Positions 14,036 to 22,635 of a DNA stretch of 38,472 bases are shown here, piece after piece. This stretch comes from Blastococcus sp. CCUG 61487 (GTDB taxonomy: Bacteria > Actinomycetota > Actinomycetes > Mycobacteriales > Geodermatophilaceae): assembly GCF_005222955.1 (NCBI RefSeq), contig NZ_LWUA01000019.1:1-38472 (forward strand), in the 5' to 3' direction. A program made the translations under genes and the position numbers. The first letter of the stretch is position 1, and every line of letters begins with the position of its first letter. The notes below the pieces were generated by a model that saw only the letters and a list, made by a program, of their open reading frames with translations, ran no database searches and was not told where the DNA came from.

Positions 14036-15823
14036 GTGCCGGGACGTCGCACCGCCCAGCCGGCCCTCCCCCGGCCGGTCCTCGTGCTCACCGCCTGCGT
14101 CGTCGCCGCGGCGGCCGCGCTGTTCGTCCTCGCCGTCCGCCCGCTGTCCGGGGCGCCGACGGCACCGGAGCTGCCGTGGGTGCTCTGGGTCGCCGTCTTC
14201 CTGGTGGCCGAAGCGCTGGTGGTCAACGTCCAGTGGCAGCGCGAGTCGCACATGTTCTCCCTGGGGGACCTGGCGCTCGGCACCGGCCTGCTGCTGGCGG
14301 TGCCGAGCGAGATGGTCGCCGCCCAGGTCGTCGCCTGCGCGGTCATCCTCGCCGTCCAGCGTCGTCAGCGCGGCGTGAAACTGGTCTTCAACCTGGCCGT
14401 CTGCGCGCTCAACGGATCCCTGGCCGCGACGGTCTTCGCCGTCCTCACGGAGACGGTGGGAACGTGGGACTGGTTGGCCGCTCTCGTCGCCGTCCCCCTC
14501 TGCACGGCGCTGGGCGACCTCTGCATCTTCTCCGCGATCGCGATCACCGAGGGCCGCGTCGACGTCGGCCGGCTGCTCGTGATGTTCACCAGCTCGGTCC
14601 CGTTCAGCCTGGGCTCGGCGGCCCTGGGCGTGGTGGTGGCCCGGTCGGCCATCGACGATCCGGCGGCCCTGGCCCTCCTCGCGCTGCCCTCGGTGCTCAT
14701 CGTCGCCTCGTACCGGGCCTACACCCACGCCCGCGAGCAGCGGGAGAACCTCCAGGTCCTGCACGAGGTGACCTCCCTCCTGCACACGGCCGGCGACAGC
14801 CAGGAGGCGCTCGGCCAGTTCCTGGACTCGGTGCGCACAGCCTTCCGCGCCCAGCTGGTCGAACTGGTCCTCCTCGACCCGGCCGACCGCGACGACGCCA
14901 CCGTGAGCCTGAGCCGCGAGGGCGCCGAGCCCGTGGTGATGGCGCCGCTCGCCGACCCCGAGGGGCACCGCCGTCTCCTGGACCGGGCCACCGCCTCCGG
15001 GACGCTGACCAGCCGCACCGGCGCGCGTGCGGCGCAGCACCTGGACGCCTACGCCGCGTCTCGCGGGCTGAAGGACGCCATGGTCGCCGCGCTGCGCACC
15101 GACGACAGGGTGCACGGCCTGCTGCTGGTGGGCGGCCGACTCGGCGACGTCACCACCTTCAGCGCCGGCGACCTGGCCCTGCTGGACACCTTCGCCCGGC
15201 ACGTCGCGACCACGCTGGAACGCGGTCGCCTGGAGCAGGACCTCCGCCAGGTCACCCACCTCAAGGAGCAGCTGCGGCACCAGGCGCTGCACGACCCGCT
15301 GACCGGCCTGCCCAACCGCACGCTCCTGCTGGACCGGGTGCGGCAGTCGGTCGAGACCGCCGCGCGCACGGGGACCTGGCCGGCCGTCCTCTACCTCGAC
15401 CTGGACGGCTTCAAGCCGGTCAACGACACGTTCGGCCACGAGGGCGGTGACGTCCTGCTGCGCGCCGTCGCCGACCGGCTCCGCGGCTGCCTGCGCCCCG
15501 CCGACACGGCCGCCCGGATGGGCGGCGACGAGTTCGTCGTCCTGCTGGAGGGGCCCGTCGACCGGGCCGACGTCACCCGGGTCGTCGACCGGATCCGCGC
15601 CCAGCTCGCCGCCCCCGTCGTCCTCGGCGCCGAGGCCGTCACCTCGATCGGCGCGAGCATCGGCGTCGCCCTGGGCGGGGCCGAGATCGGGGACGCCGAC
15701 ACCCTCATCCGGCAGGCAGACATCGCGATGTACGCCGCCAAACGGGCCGTGCACACCGAGTTCCTGGTCTACGAGCCGGAACTGGGCGGCACGACGGCCG
15801 GGCTCCAGCGGCTCCGCGGCTGA
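14036..15823 (+). CDS. Diguanylate cyclase, membrane-anchored, GAF-GGDEF
   Basis: A 595-aa protein. The N-terminal 230 residues hold about six membrane helices, followed by a short coiled linker (YRAYTHAREQRENLQVLHE), a GAF-like sensor (about 245-400) and a GGDEF domain (about 425-585). The active-site motif is intact (MGGDEF, 495-500). The product-inhibition site RxxD is present at 487-490 with the right spacing. It should make c-di-GMP from two GTP in response to an unknown membrane or cytoplasmic signal. GTG 14036 has a good ribosome site (GGGAGG). Its stop codon lies in the arm of a shared bidirectional terminator with idi. Confidence 0.93.
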   Translation: MPGRRTAQPALPRPVLVLTACVVAAAAALFVLAVRPLSGAPTAPELPWVLWVAVFLVAEALVVNVQWQRESHMFSLGDLALGTGLLLAVPSEMVAAQVVACAVILAVQRRQRGVKLVFNLAVCALNGSLAATVFAVLTETVGTWDWLAALVAVPLCTALGDLCIFSAIAITEGRVDVGRLLVMFTSSVPFSLGSAALGVVVARSAIDDPAALALLALPSVLIVASYRAYTHAREQRENLQVLHEVTSLLHTAGDSQEALGQFLDSVRTAFRAQLVELVLLDPADRDDATVSLSREGAEPVVMAPLADPEGHRRLLDRATASGTLTSRTGARAAQHLDAYAASRGLKDAMVAALRTDDRVHGLLLVGGRLGDVTTFSAGDLALLDTFARHVATTLERGRLEQDLRQVTHLKEQLRHQALHDPLTGLPNRTLLLDRVRQSVETAARTGTWPAVLYLDLDGFKPVNDTFGHEGGDVLLRAVADRLRGCLRPADTAARMGGDEFVVLLEGPVDRADVTRVVDRIRAQLAAPVVLGAEAVTSIGASIGVALGGAEIGDADTLIRQADIAMYAAKRAVHTEFLVYEPELGGTTAGLQRLRG

Positions 15824-15845
15824 CCCGCCGCCGGCGACGGGTCAG
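15820..15845. terminator. Bidirectional terminator spanning two stop codons
   Basis: CTGACCCG-c-CGCC / GGCG-a-CGGGTCAG is a 26-bp palindrome with one mismatched pair. The left arm contains the cyclase TGA and the right arm the idi stop. Confidence 0.7.
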
Positions 15846-16378
15846 GCGGCGGGCACCAGCCCGGCCTCCTCGATCAGCCGGGTCTGCTCCCGGCACCAGG
15901 GCGACCACGCGTCGCCCTCGGCCTCCTGCCGACGACGGAACGCGGCCCAGTCCAGGACCTCCCACTCGCCCACCTCGGTGGGGTCGGGATCGGGCGAGCC
16001 GGTGAAGCGGCCGAGGTACACGGGGCAGATCTCGTTCTCCACGATCCCCCGGAACTCCGCCCGGTACCGGTAGCTCGGCAGCGCCGGACGCAGGTCGCTC
16101 ACCTGCAGCCCGAGCTCGAACTCGGCGCGCCGGGCGATCGCGGCGGCGTCGTCCTCACCCGGCCCCGGGTGACCGCAGACGCTGTTGGTCCACATGCCCG
16201 GGAAGGTCTGCTTGTCCGCGGCCCGGCGGGTGACCAGCAGCCGGCCGGCGTCGTCGAAGAGGTAGACGGAGAAGGCCCGGTGCAGCGGGGTCTCCCCGTG
16301 GTGCACCAGCGGCTTGGGCATGGTGCCGATGGACCGCCCCTCGTCATCCACCAGCACGATCAGCTCCATGGCTGCCAT
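15842..16378 (-). CDS. idi: Isopentenyl-diphosphate delta-isomerase, type I
   Basis: A 178-aa Nudix-fold enzyme that interconverts isopentenyl and dimethylallyl diphosphate for isoprenoid synthesis. The catalytic Cys68 is in NSVCGHP and the catalytic glutamates in ENEICPVY (114-116). Metal-binding His residues appear at HHGE..LHRAFS and CGHP. The Nudix-like helix follows PGPGEDD. The length is usual for bacterial Idi. ATG 16378 or 16369 could be the start. It is transcribed divergently from the hydrolase gene, 60 bp away, and alone. Confidence 0.95.
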   Translation of the reverse strand: MAAMELIVLVDDEGRSIGTMPKPLVHHGETPLHRAFSVYLFDDAGRLLVTRRAADKQTFPGMWTNSVCGHPGPGEDDAAAIARRAEFELGLQVSDLRPALPSYRYRAEFRGIVENEICPVYLGRFTGSPDPDPTEVGEWEVLDWAAFRRRQEAEGDAWSPWCREQTRLIEEAGLVPAA

Positions 16379-16438
16379 TGTCGCCCGCCGCCGCCACCGA
16401 TGCATGGACGCCCGGTCGGACGGGGCACAGTGGCCGTC

Positions 16439-17281
16439 GTGGACAGCTTCCGCCGCGACGGCCTGACCTTCGACGTCCGCGACGCCGGACCTCGGGACGG
16501 CGAGCCCGTCGTCCTGCTGCACGGGTTCCCGCAGAACTCCGCCTCGTGGGACCGCGTCGTCCCCGCCCTGCACGGAGCGGGCCTGCGGACCCTGGCACCC
16601 GACCAGCGCGGGTACTGCGCCATGGCCCGTCCCCGGGGCCGGGCGCACTACCGGCTCCGCGAGACCGTGGGCGACGTGCTGGCGCTGCTCGACGCGGCGG
16701 AGCTGGACAGCGCCCACGTCGTGGGGCACGACTGGGGCGGCATCGTCGCCTGGGCCATGGGCGCGTGGCACCCCGACCGGGTCCGCAGCCTCACCGCGCT
16801 GTCGGTGCCGCACCCGGCGGCGATGTCCCGGGCCGTGCTGACCAGCGACCAGGGGCTGCGGTCGGGCTACGTCGGGCTGTTCCAGCTGCCGGTCCTCCCC
16901 GAGCGGCTGCTGCTGGCCGGCAACGGCATGGTGCTGCGCCGGCTGCTCAGCCGCGGCGGGCTCGAGGAGGACCTCGTCGACCACTACGTCACCCGCATGC
17001 AGGAGCCGGGCGCGCTCTCCTCGGCGCTGGGCTGGTACCGGGCGCTGCCCTGGAGCGGGCGCGACCCGGTCGGCACGGTGCGCGTGCCCACGCTGCACGT
17101 GTGGAGCACCGGCGACGCCTTCCTCGGCCGGACCGCGACCGAGGCGACCGAGCGCTTCGTCGACGCGCCCTACCGGCTGGAGGTCCTGGAGGGCGTGCCG
17201 CACTGGATCCCCGAACTGGCTCCCGACCGGGTCGCCGAACTGGTCACCGCCCACGTGCGGACAGGGGGCGCCCCGGCATGA
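16439..17281 (+). CDS. Alpha/beta hydrolase, epoxide hydrolase-like
   Basis: A 280-aa alpha/beta hydrolase. HGFPQNSASW carries the HGxP oxyanion motif, GHDWGG has an Asp nucleophile as in epoxide hydrolases and haloalkane dehalogenases, SSALGWYRALPW supplies the cap-domain Tyr, STGDAF the acid, and GVPHWIP the catalytic His. This set fits soluble epoxide hydrolases better than esterases. GTG 16439 has CACAGT 7 nt before it; GTG 16430 in frame is an alternative. The stop overlaps the start of the MFS gene (ATGA), suggesting that the transporter imports the substrate. Confidence 0.88.
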   Translation: MDSFRRDGLTFDVRDAGPRDGEPVVLLHGFPQNSASWDRVVPALHGAGLRTLAPDQRGYCAMARPRGRAHYRLRETVGDVLALLDAAELDSAHVVGHDWGGIVAWAMGAWHPDRVRSLTALSVPHPAAMSRAVLTSDQGLRSGYVGLFQLPVLPERLLLAGNGMVLRRLLSRGGLEEDLVDHYVTRMQEPGALSSALGWYRALPWSGRDPVGTVRVPTLHVWSTGDAFLGRTATEATERFVDAPYRLEVLEGVPHWIPELAPDRVAELVTAHVRTGGAPA

Positions 17282-18639
17282 CGGCGACCGAGGCGCAGCT
17301 CTCCCGCGCGGAGCGGCTGGACCGGTTGCCGTTCACCCGCGAGCACGGGCGGCTGGTCGTCGGGTCGGGCCTGGGCTGGGCGCTGGACGCCATGGACGTC
17401 GGGCTGATCTCCTTCGTCCTGGCGGCGCTCGCGGCGCAGCAGCAGTGGGGCATCACCGATTCCGAACTGTCGTGGGTCGCCTCGATCGGGTTCGTCGGCA
17501 TGGCCCTCGGCGCCACGCTGGGCGGGCTGCTCGCCGACCGGATCGGCCGGCGCCAGGTCTTCGCGCTGACGCTGCTGGTGTTCGGCCTGGCCACCGGGGC
17601 CGCCGCGCTGTCGTGGTCGGTGGGCGCCCTGCTGGTCTTCAGGTTCGTCATCGGCCTGGGTCTGGGCGCCGAGCTGCCCGTGGCCTCGACGCTGGTCAGC
17701 GAGTTCGCGCCGGCGCGGGTGCGGGGGCGGGTGGTCGTCTGGCTCGAGGCGTTCTGGGCGCTGGGCTGGACGCTGGCCGCGCTGGTCGGCTTCTTCGTCG
17801 TCCCGCGGAGCGACGCCGGCTGGCGATGGGCGCTCGCTATCGGCGCGATCCCGGCGCTGTACGCGGCCGTGGTGCGGTGGGGGCTGCCGGAGTCGGTGCG
17901 CTTCCTGGAGACCCGCGGCCGGGTCGAGGAGGCGGAGGCCGCCGTGCGGCGCTTCGAGGAGTCGGCCGGCGTGGCTGCCGCCCCGTCGCCGCTGCCGGCG
18001 GCGGTCGAGTCCCCCGGCCCCCGGGCGCTCTGGGCCGGCGGCATCCGGGCCCGGACCGCGGCCCTGTGGGTGGTCTGGTTCAGCATCAACTTCGCGTACT
18101 ACGGCGCCTTCATCTGGCTGCCCACCCTGCTGGTCGCCAACGGCTTCACGCTGACCAAGTCGTTCGGCTACACCCTGGTCATCACCCTCGCCCAGCTGCC
18201 CGGGTACGCCGTGGCGGCCTACCTCATCGAGCGCTGGGGTCGGCGGCCCACGCTGGCGACGTTCCTGGCCGGGTCCGCGGTGGGCGCGGGGCTGTTCGCC
18301 GCGGCGGGCAGCGACGCCACCATCCTGGTCACCGGCATGGTGCTGTCCTTCTTCAACCTCGGGGCGTGGGGCGCGCTCTACGCCGTGACGCCGGAGGTGT
18401 ACCCGACGGTGCTCCGGGCGACAGGCGCCGGAGCCGCGGCCGGGTTCGGCCGGCTCGCCTCGATCGCCGCTCCCCTGTGCGTGCCCCCGCTGGTCGACGC
18501 CGGGGGCAACGGCCTGGTCTTCGGCACCTTCGCCGCGTTCTTCGCGATCGCCGCGCTGACCTCGCTGCGGCTGCCCGAACTGCGCGGCCGGTCCCTCGAC
18601 GACCTCGTCGCCACTCCGGCGGACGCGCCTCCCGGCTGA
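17278..18639 (+). CDS. MFS transporter, aromatic acid/niacin-type
   Basis: A 453-aa protein with 12 predicted membrane helices. WALDAMDVGLISF in helix 1 (Asp pair), GGLLADRIGRR in loop 2-3, the helix 4 segment RFVIGLGLGAELPVA, WLPTLL and ERWGRRP in the second half all match the aromatic-acid:H+ symporter / NiaP-like branch of MFS. A cytoplasmic loop of about 50 residues separates the halves. It is translationally coupled to the upstream epoxide-hydrolase-like gene, so uptake of an aromatic or heterocyclic acid is a reasonable inference. Confidence 0.88.
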   Translation: MTATEAQLSRAERLDRLPFTREHGRLVVGSGLGWALDAMDVGLISFVLAALAAQQQWGITDSELSWVASIGFVGMALGATLGGLLADRIGRRQVFALTLLVFGLATGAAALSWSVGALLVFRFVIGLGLGAELPVASTLVSEFAPARVRGRVVVWLEAFWALGWTLAALVGFFVVPRSDAGWRWALAIGAIPALYAAVVRWGLPESVRFLETRGRVEEAEAAVRRFEESAGVAAAPSPLPAAVESPGPRALWAGGIRARTAALWVVWFSINFAYYGAFIWLPTLLVANGFTLTKSFGYTLVITLAQLPGYAVAAYLIERWGRRPTLATFLAGSAVGAGLFAAAGSDATILVTGMVLSFFNLGAWGALYAVTPEVYPTVLRATGAGAAAGFGRLASIAAPLCVPPLVDAGGNGLVFGTFAAFFAIAALTSLRLPELRGRSLDDLVATPADAPPG

Positions 18640-18689
18640 CCGGACCGATCCTCCGGGTTGCTCGCTCGCGGTCGGGGTAGCGCCGGAGC

Positions 18690-19808
18690 ATGCCCGACCA
18701 CTCCCCCGGCCACCTGCAGGGCGCCACCGTCGCGGCCACCGGCGCGAGCGGCAACGTCGGGACGGCGTTGCTGCGGCGGTTGACCGCCCCTGGCAGCGGC
18801 GTCGCCGAGGTGCGGGGGCTGGCCCGCCGGATGCCGCCGCAGGTGCCGCCCTACGACGGCGTCCGCTGGTTCGCCGCCGACCTCGGGGAGCCGGGTAGCG
18901 AGCCGGTGCTGGCGGAGCTCCTCGACGGTGCGGACGCCGTCGTCCATCTCGCCTGGGCGCTGCAGCCGGGCCGCGAACCGGAGCGGCTGCGCCGGGTGAA
19001 CGTCGACGGCACCGACCGGGTCGTGCGGGCGGCACTGGCCGCCGGGGTGCGGCAGGTGCTGCACATGTCCTCGATCGGCGCGTACGCGGCGGGCGCGGTG
19101 GGCCAGCGGGTGACCGAGGACTGGCCGACCACCGGCATCCCGAGCTCGCAGTACAGCCGCGACAAGAGCGAAGCCGAGCAGGTGGTGCGCGCGCTGGTCG
19201 AGCCCTTCTCCTCGACCGTGCTCTCCATCGCCCGCCCGACGCTCGTGCTCCAGCCGCAGGCGGCCAGCGAGATCGGCCGCTACTTCCTCGGCCCGCTGCT
19301 GTTCGGTGCCTCCCGCCTCCTGCCCGGCGCGGTGGCCCGGGTGCTGCCGGTGCCGCTGCCGCAGGTCGCGCTGTCCTTCGTGCACCCCGACGACGTCGCC
19401 GACGGTCTGGAGCGCATCCTCGACCGGCGGGCGCCCGGGCCGTTCAACCTCGCCGCCGAACCGGTGCTGGACGCCGACAGGATCGCCGCGGCGCTGGGCA
19501 CGCGCCGCGTCCCGGTGCCGGCGTTCGCGCTGCGCCCTGCGCTCCAGGCCGCGTTCGTCGCCCACCTGGTGCCGACCGAACCGGGCTGGCTGGACCTGGG
19601 CACCTCGCTGCCGGCACAGGACACCACGCGGGCCCGGCGGCTGCTGGACTGGGCGCCGTTCCACCGCAGCGACGAGGTGCTGCCGCAGTTCGTCGCCGCG
19701 CTCGGCGCCGGCACCGGCGCTCCCGGTCCGCTGCTCAGGCCGGCCGACGGCCCGGAGCTCGACCCGGCCGGCGACCCGGCGAACGCGCCGGGCCCGCGCG
19801 CCAACTGA
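18690..19808 (+). CDS. NAD-dependent epimerase/dehydratase family protein
   Basis: A 372-aa extended-SDR protein. The cofactor motif is ATGASGNVG (16-24), an HLAWAL segment follows the fourth strand, SSIGAY marks the catalytic Ser region, and YSRDK is the YxxxK pair. The C-terminal part (SFVHPDDVADGL..) matches the substrate domain of epimerases and UDP-sugar or sterol dehydrogenases. The last about 35 residues are Pro/Gly-rich and likely disordered. GGAG lies just before the ATG. It is a single gene, convergent with the thioesterase gene. Confidence 0.85.
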   Translation: MPDHSPGHLQGATVAATGASGNVGTALLRRLTAPGSGVAEVRGLARRMPPQVPPYDGVRWFAADLGEPGSEPVLAELLDGADAVVHLAWALQPGREPERLRRVNVDGTDRVVRAALAAGVRQVLHMSSIGAYAAGAVGQRVTEDWPTTGIPSSQYSRDKSEAEQVVRALVEPFSSTVLSIARPTLVLQPQAASEIGRYFLGPLLFGASRLLPGAVARVLPVPLPQVALSFVHPDDVADGLERILDRRAPGPFNLAAEPVLDADRIAAALGTRRVPVPAFALRPALQAAFVAHLVPTEPGWLDLGTSLPAQDTTRARRLLDWAPFHRSDEVLPQFVAALGAGTGAPGPLLRPADGPELDPAGDPANAPGPRAN

Positions 19809-19809
19809 C

Positions 19810-19828
19810 GACGTCCGCGAGGGACGTC
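19810..19828. terminator. Bidirectional terminator
   Basis: GACGTCC-GCGAG-GGACGTC, a perfect 7-bp stem filling the 20-bp gap between two convergent stop codons. Confidence 0.6.
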
Positions 19829-20521
19829 TCAGCCGTCGGAGCTCCGGAGCGTCCAGGCGCCGACGGCGCGACCGGCCTTCGAGAAGACCTCGGCCGCCCG
19901 CTCGGCCCGCAGCGCGACCAGCAGCGCCTCGCCCTCGGCGAGCGTGGTGTCCGGGTCGTCCGCCGCGACGAGCCGGGCGGTCGCGACGGCCCGGCGGCCG
20001 TCGACCGAGCTGAGCTCGCCCGTCGCGACCAGGGGGATGCCGAGCCGGGTGGGCCGGCGGTAGGTGATCGTCAGCTTGCCGGTCAGCCCACCGTGTCCCG
20101 AGGCACGGGCCGCGCGCGCGAGCACGTGGTCCAGCAGGGTGGCGACGACGCCGCCGTGCACCAGCCCCGGCGGCCCCTCGTGCTGCTTGCCGACGGTGAC
20201 CCGGCCGACGCAGCGCCCCTCGCCGGGGAAGTCCTCCACGACCATCGGCGGCGCGACCGGGCTGCCCGGCCCGTAGACCGGGCTGAACCAGCGCTCGCCC
20301 GTCGCCGGGTCGTCCACCGTGGGGATCTCGTGCAGCTCGCGCAGGTCCTCGGACAGCAGCGCGGTCAGCTCCCGCGCCGCGTGCGTGGCCTCGGCCAGCC
20401 GGTCGACCGGCACCTCGGTGCGGACGGCGGCGTCGACCAGGTCGCGCAGGGCCGCACCCAGCTCGCCGACGGCGTCGCGGCGGACCGCCCGCTCGTCCGG
20501 CGTCAGCTCGCGGTCACCCAC
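19829..20521 (-). CDS. Hotdog-fold (PaaI-type) thioesterase
   Basis: A 230-aa protein. The first about 85 residues are helical. The C-terminal about 130 form a hotdog domain with the acyl-CoA thioesterase motif HEGPPGLVHGGVVATLLDH and a strand pair (LTITYRRPTRLGIPL). It should hydrolyse an acyl-CoA thioester. It is the second gene of a pair with the acyl-CoA dehydrogenase (8-bp overlap), which supports a role in fatty or aryl-acyl-CoA breakdown. The N-terminal helical extension is larger than in plain PaaI proteins. Confidence 0.87.
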   Translation of the reverse strand: MGDRELTPDERAVRRDAVGELGAALRDLVDAAVRTEVPVDRLAEATHAARELTALLSEDLRELHEIPTVDDPATGERWFSPVYGPGSPVAPPMVVEDFPGEGRCVGRVTVGKQHEGPPGLVHGGVVATLLDHVLARAARASGHGGLTGKLTITYRRPTRLGIPLVATGELSSVDGRRAVATARLVAADDPDTTLAEGEALLVALRAERAAEVFSKAGRAVGAWTLRSSDG

Positions 20522-21668
20522 GGGGCATGCCGGCCTCGCGCAGCAGCGTGCCGCCGATGATCACCCGCTGCACCTCGCTGGTCCCCTCGTACAGCCGGAA
20601 CAGCCGCGCGTCGCGGTAGAAGCGCTCGACCGGCGTCGTCCGCAGGTACCCCATGCCGCCGTGCACCTGCACCGCCTTGTCGACCGACCGGCCCACCATC
20701 TCGGTGCAGAACAGCTTCGCCGACGACGGGCCCACCGACGTGTCCTCGCCGGAGTCGTAGCGGGCGGCGACGTCGCGGACGAGGCTGCGGCCGGCGAGCA
20801 CCTCGGCGTGCATGTCGGCGATCATCGCCTGCACCAGCTGGAAGCGGCCGATCGGCGCCCCACCCTGCTTGGCGGTCGCCGCGTAGGCCACGGACTCGTC
20901 GAGCACCCGCTGGGCCATGCCGACGCACAGCGCCGCGATGTGCAGCCGGCCGCGGGAGAGCACGGTGAGCGCCTTGGCGTACCCGCGGCCCTCTTCGCCG
21001 ATGAGCGCGTCGGCCGGCACCCGCACGTCGTCGAAGAAGACCTCGGCCGTCCAGGCGCCGGACTGGCCCATCTTCTGGTCCTTCGGGCCGACGGTGACCC
21101 CGGGCGTCGAGGTCTCGACGACGAAGCTGGAGATGCCGCGGCCGCCCTTCTCCTCGGGGTTGCTCCGGGCGAACACCACGAACAGGTCGGCCAGCGGCGC
21201 GTTGGTGATGTAGCGCTTGCTGCCGTTGAGCACCCACTCGTCGCCGTCGCGGCGGGCGGTGGTCCGGAGCCCCGCGGGGTCGGAGCCGGCCTCGGCCTCG
21301 GTGAGGGCGAAGGAGCCGATCAGGTTCCCGGCGGAGAGACCCGGCAGGTACTTCTGCTTCTGGGCCTCGCTGCCGAACTTGGCGATGACCTGGCCGGAGA
21401 TGCCGTTGTTCGTGCCGAACAGCGAGCGGAAGGCCGGCGTCGTGTAGCCGAACTCCATGGCGAGCTCGACGTCCTCGCTCATGGTGACGCCGAGCCCGCC
21501 GTACTCCTCGGGCAGCGCGTACCCGAACAGCCCCATCTCGGCGATCTGCGCGCGCAGCTCGTCGGGGATGCGGTCCTCCTCCTCGATGCGCTCCTCGAGG
21601 GGGATGACCTCCTCGCGCACGAGCTGGCGAACGGCGTCCTTGATCTGGCGGAAGTCCTCGGCGTCCAC
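20514..21668 (-). CDS. Acyl-CoA dehydrogenase
   Basis: A 384-aa FAD enzyme catalysing alpha,beta-dehydrogenation of acyl-CoA. The family signatures are clear: ALTEAEAGSDPAGL (FAD/substrate), NGSKRYITNAPLAD, MGYLRTTPVERFYRDAR, and the C-terminal RLYEGTSEVQR with catalytic base Glu361. It has the usual length. GTG 21668 is the start that gives a normal N-terminus (MDAEDFRQIKDAVRQLV). It overlaps the downstream thioesterase gene by 8 bp, so they form an operon. Electrons would pass to ETF, which is not encoded here. The chain-length preference cannot be read. Confidence 0.95.
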   Translation of the reverse strand: MDAEDFRQIKDAVRQLVREEVIPLEERIEEEDRIPDELRAQIAEMGLFGYALPEEYGGLGVTMSEDVELAMEFGYTTPAFRSLFGTNNGISGQVIAKFGSEAQKQKYLPGLSAGNLIGSFALTEAEAGSDPAGLRTTARRDGDEWVLNGSKRYITNAPLADLFVVFARSNPEEKGGRGISSFVVETSTPGVTVGPKDQKMGQSGAWTAEVFFDDVRVPADALIGEEGRGYAKALTVLSRGRLHIAALCVGMAQRVLDESVAYAATAKQGGAPIGRFQLVQAMIADMHAEVLAGRSLVRDVAARYDSGEDTSVGPSSAKLFCTEMVGRSVDKAVQVHGGMGYLRTTPVERFYRDARLFRLYEGTSEVQRVIIGGTLLREAGMPRG

Positions 21669-21693
21669 GGGGACATGCTGGCACGCCGTCCCG

Positions 21694-21727
21694 CCGGGGG
21701 GCCAAAAGCGTGCTTTCGGCCCCCCGG
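21694..21727 (-). terminator. Terminator of the aldo/keto reductase gene
   Basis: 16-bp arms (CCGGGGGGCCaAAAGC with GCTTTCGGCCCCCCGG) with one mismatch and a GT turn, starting 4 bp past the reductase stop. Confidence 0.75.
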
Positions 21728-21731
21728 ACTG

Positions 21732-22586
21732 TCAGGCGAGGGCGTCGAGGCGGGCCATGTCCTCGTCGGACAGCGTGAGCCGGGCGGCGCCGAGGTTCTC
21801 GGTGAGGTGGTCGACCGACTTGGTGCCGGGGACGGGCAGCACGACCGGCGACGTGCGCAGCAGCCAGGCGAGCGCCACCTGGGCCGGCGTCGCGCCGAGC
21901 TCGCGGGCGATGTCGGCCACCGGGCTGTCGGGTGCGGCCAGGTTGCCCGTCGCGATGGGGAACCACGGGATGAACGCGATGCCGTGCTCCGTGGCGTAAT
22001 CGAGGACGTCCTGGCTCTTGCGGTGGACCAGGTTGTAGAGGTTCTGCACGCTGACGATCTCGGTGATCTCGCGGGCAGCGGCCAGTTGCTCGACCGACAC
22101 CTCCGAGACGCCGATGTGGCGAACCTTGCCCTGCTCCCGGAGCTCGACGAAGGCGCCCAGCTGGTCGGCCAGGGAGACCTCGGGGTCGATGCGGTGCAGC
22201 TGGATGAGGTCGATGCGGTCGACCTTCAGCAGCCGCAGCGAGAGCTCCACCTGCTGCTTGAGGTAGGCGGGGCGGCCGACCGGCGTCCACACGTCGGGGC
22301 CCTGGCGGGTCAGCCCGGCCTTGGTCGCGATGACCAGGTTCTCCGGGTACGGGTGGAGCGCCTCGGCGATGATCTGCTCGCTGACCAGCGGGCCGTAGGA
22401 GTCGGCGGTGTCGATGAAGTCGACGCCCTGCTCGACGGCGGCCTGCACCACGCGGACGGCGGCGGCCCGGTCGGCCGGCTCGCCCCACACGCCGGGGCCA
22501 GGCAGCTGCATGGCGCCGTAGCCGAGGCGGTGGACGGGGAGATCGCCGCCGATGGTGAACGTGTCGCTGAGCTCTGCGGTGGTCAT
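21732..22586 (-). CDS. Aldo/keto reductase
   Basis: A 284-aa TIM-barrel NADPH oxidoreductase. The catalytic tetrad is visible as Asp/Tyr in FIDTADSYG, Lys in ATKAG and His in IQLHRID. GVSEVSVEQL and the C-terminal PVPGTKS..HLTENLGA (NADP pyrophosphate site) complete the family pattern. It most resembles the YajO/Tas-like bacterial group. The start ATG 22586 (MTTAELSDTF) was preferred because the longer frame adds an arginine-rich stretch antisense to nothing conserved. It is a single gene with a strong terminator. Confidence 0.92.
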   Translation of the reverse strand: MTTAELSDTFTIGGDLPVHRLGYGAMQLPGPGVWGEPADRAAAVRVVQAAVEQGVDFIDTADSYGPLVSEQIIAEALHPYPENLVIATKAGLTRQGPDVWTPVGRPAYLKQQVELSLRLLKVDRIDLIQLHRIDPEVSLADQLGAFVELREQGKVRHIGVSEVSVEQLAAAREITEIVSVQNLYNLVHRKSQDVLDYATEHGIAFIPWFPIATGNLAAPDSPVADIARELGATPAQVALAWLLRTSPVVLPVPGTKSVDHLTENLGAARLTLSDEDMARLDALA

Positions 22587-22635
22587 GCCCGGGGCCAGCA
22601 CGCGGAGTCGGCCACGTGTTCCCGGCAGCACCGGA

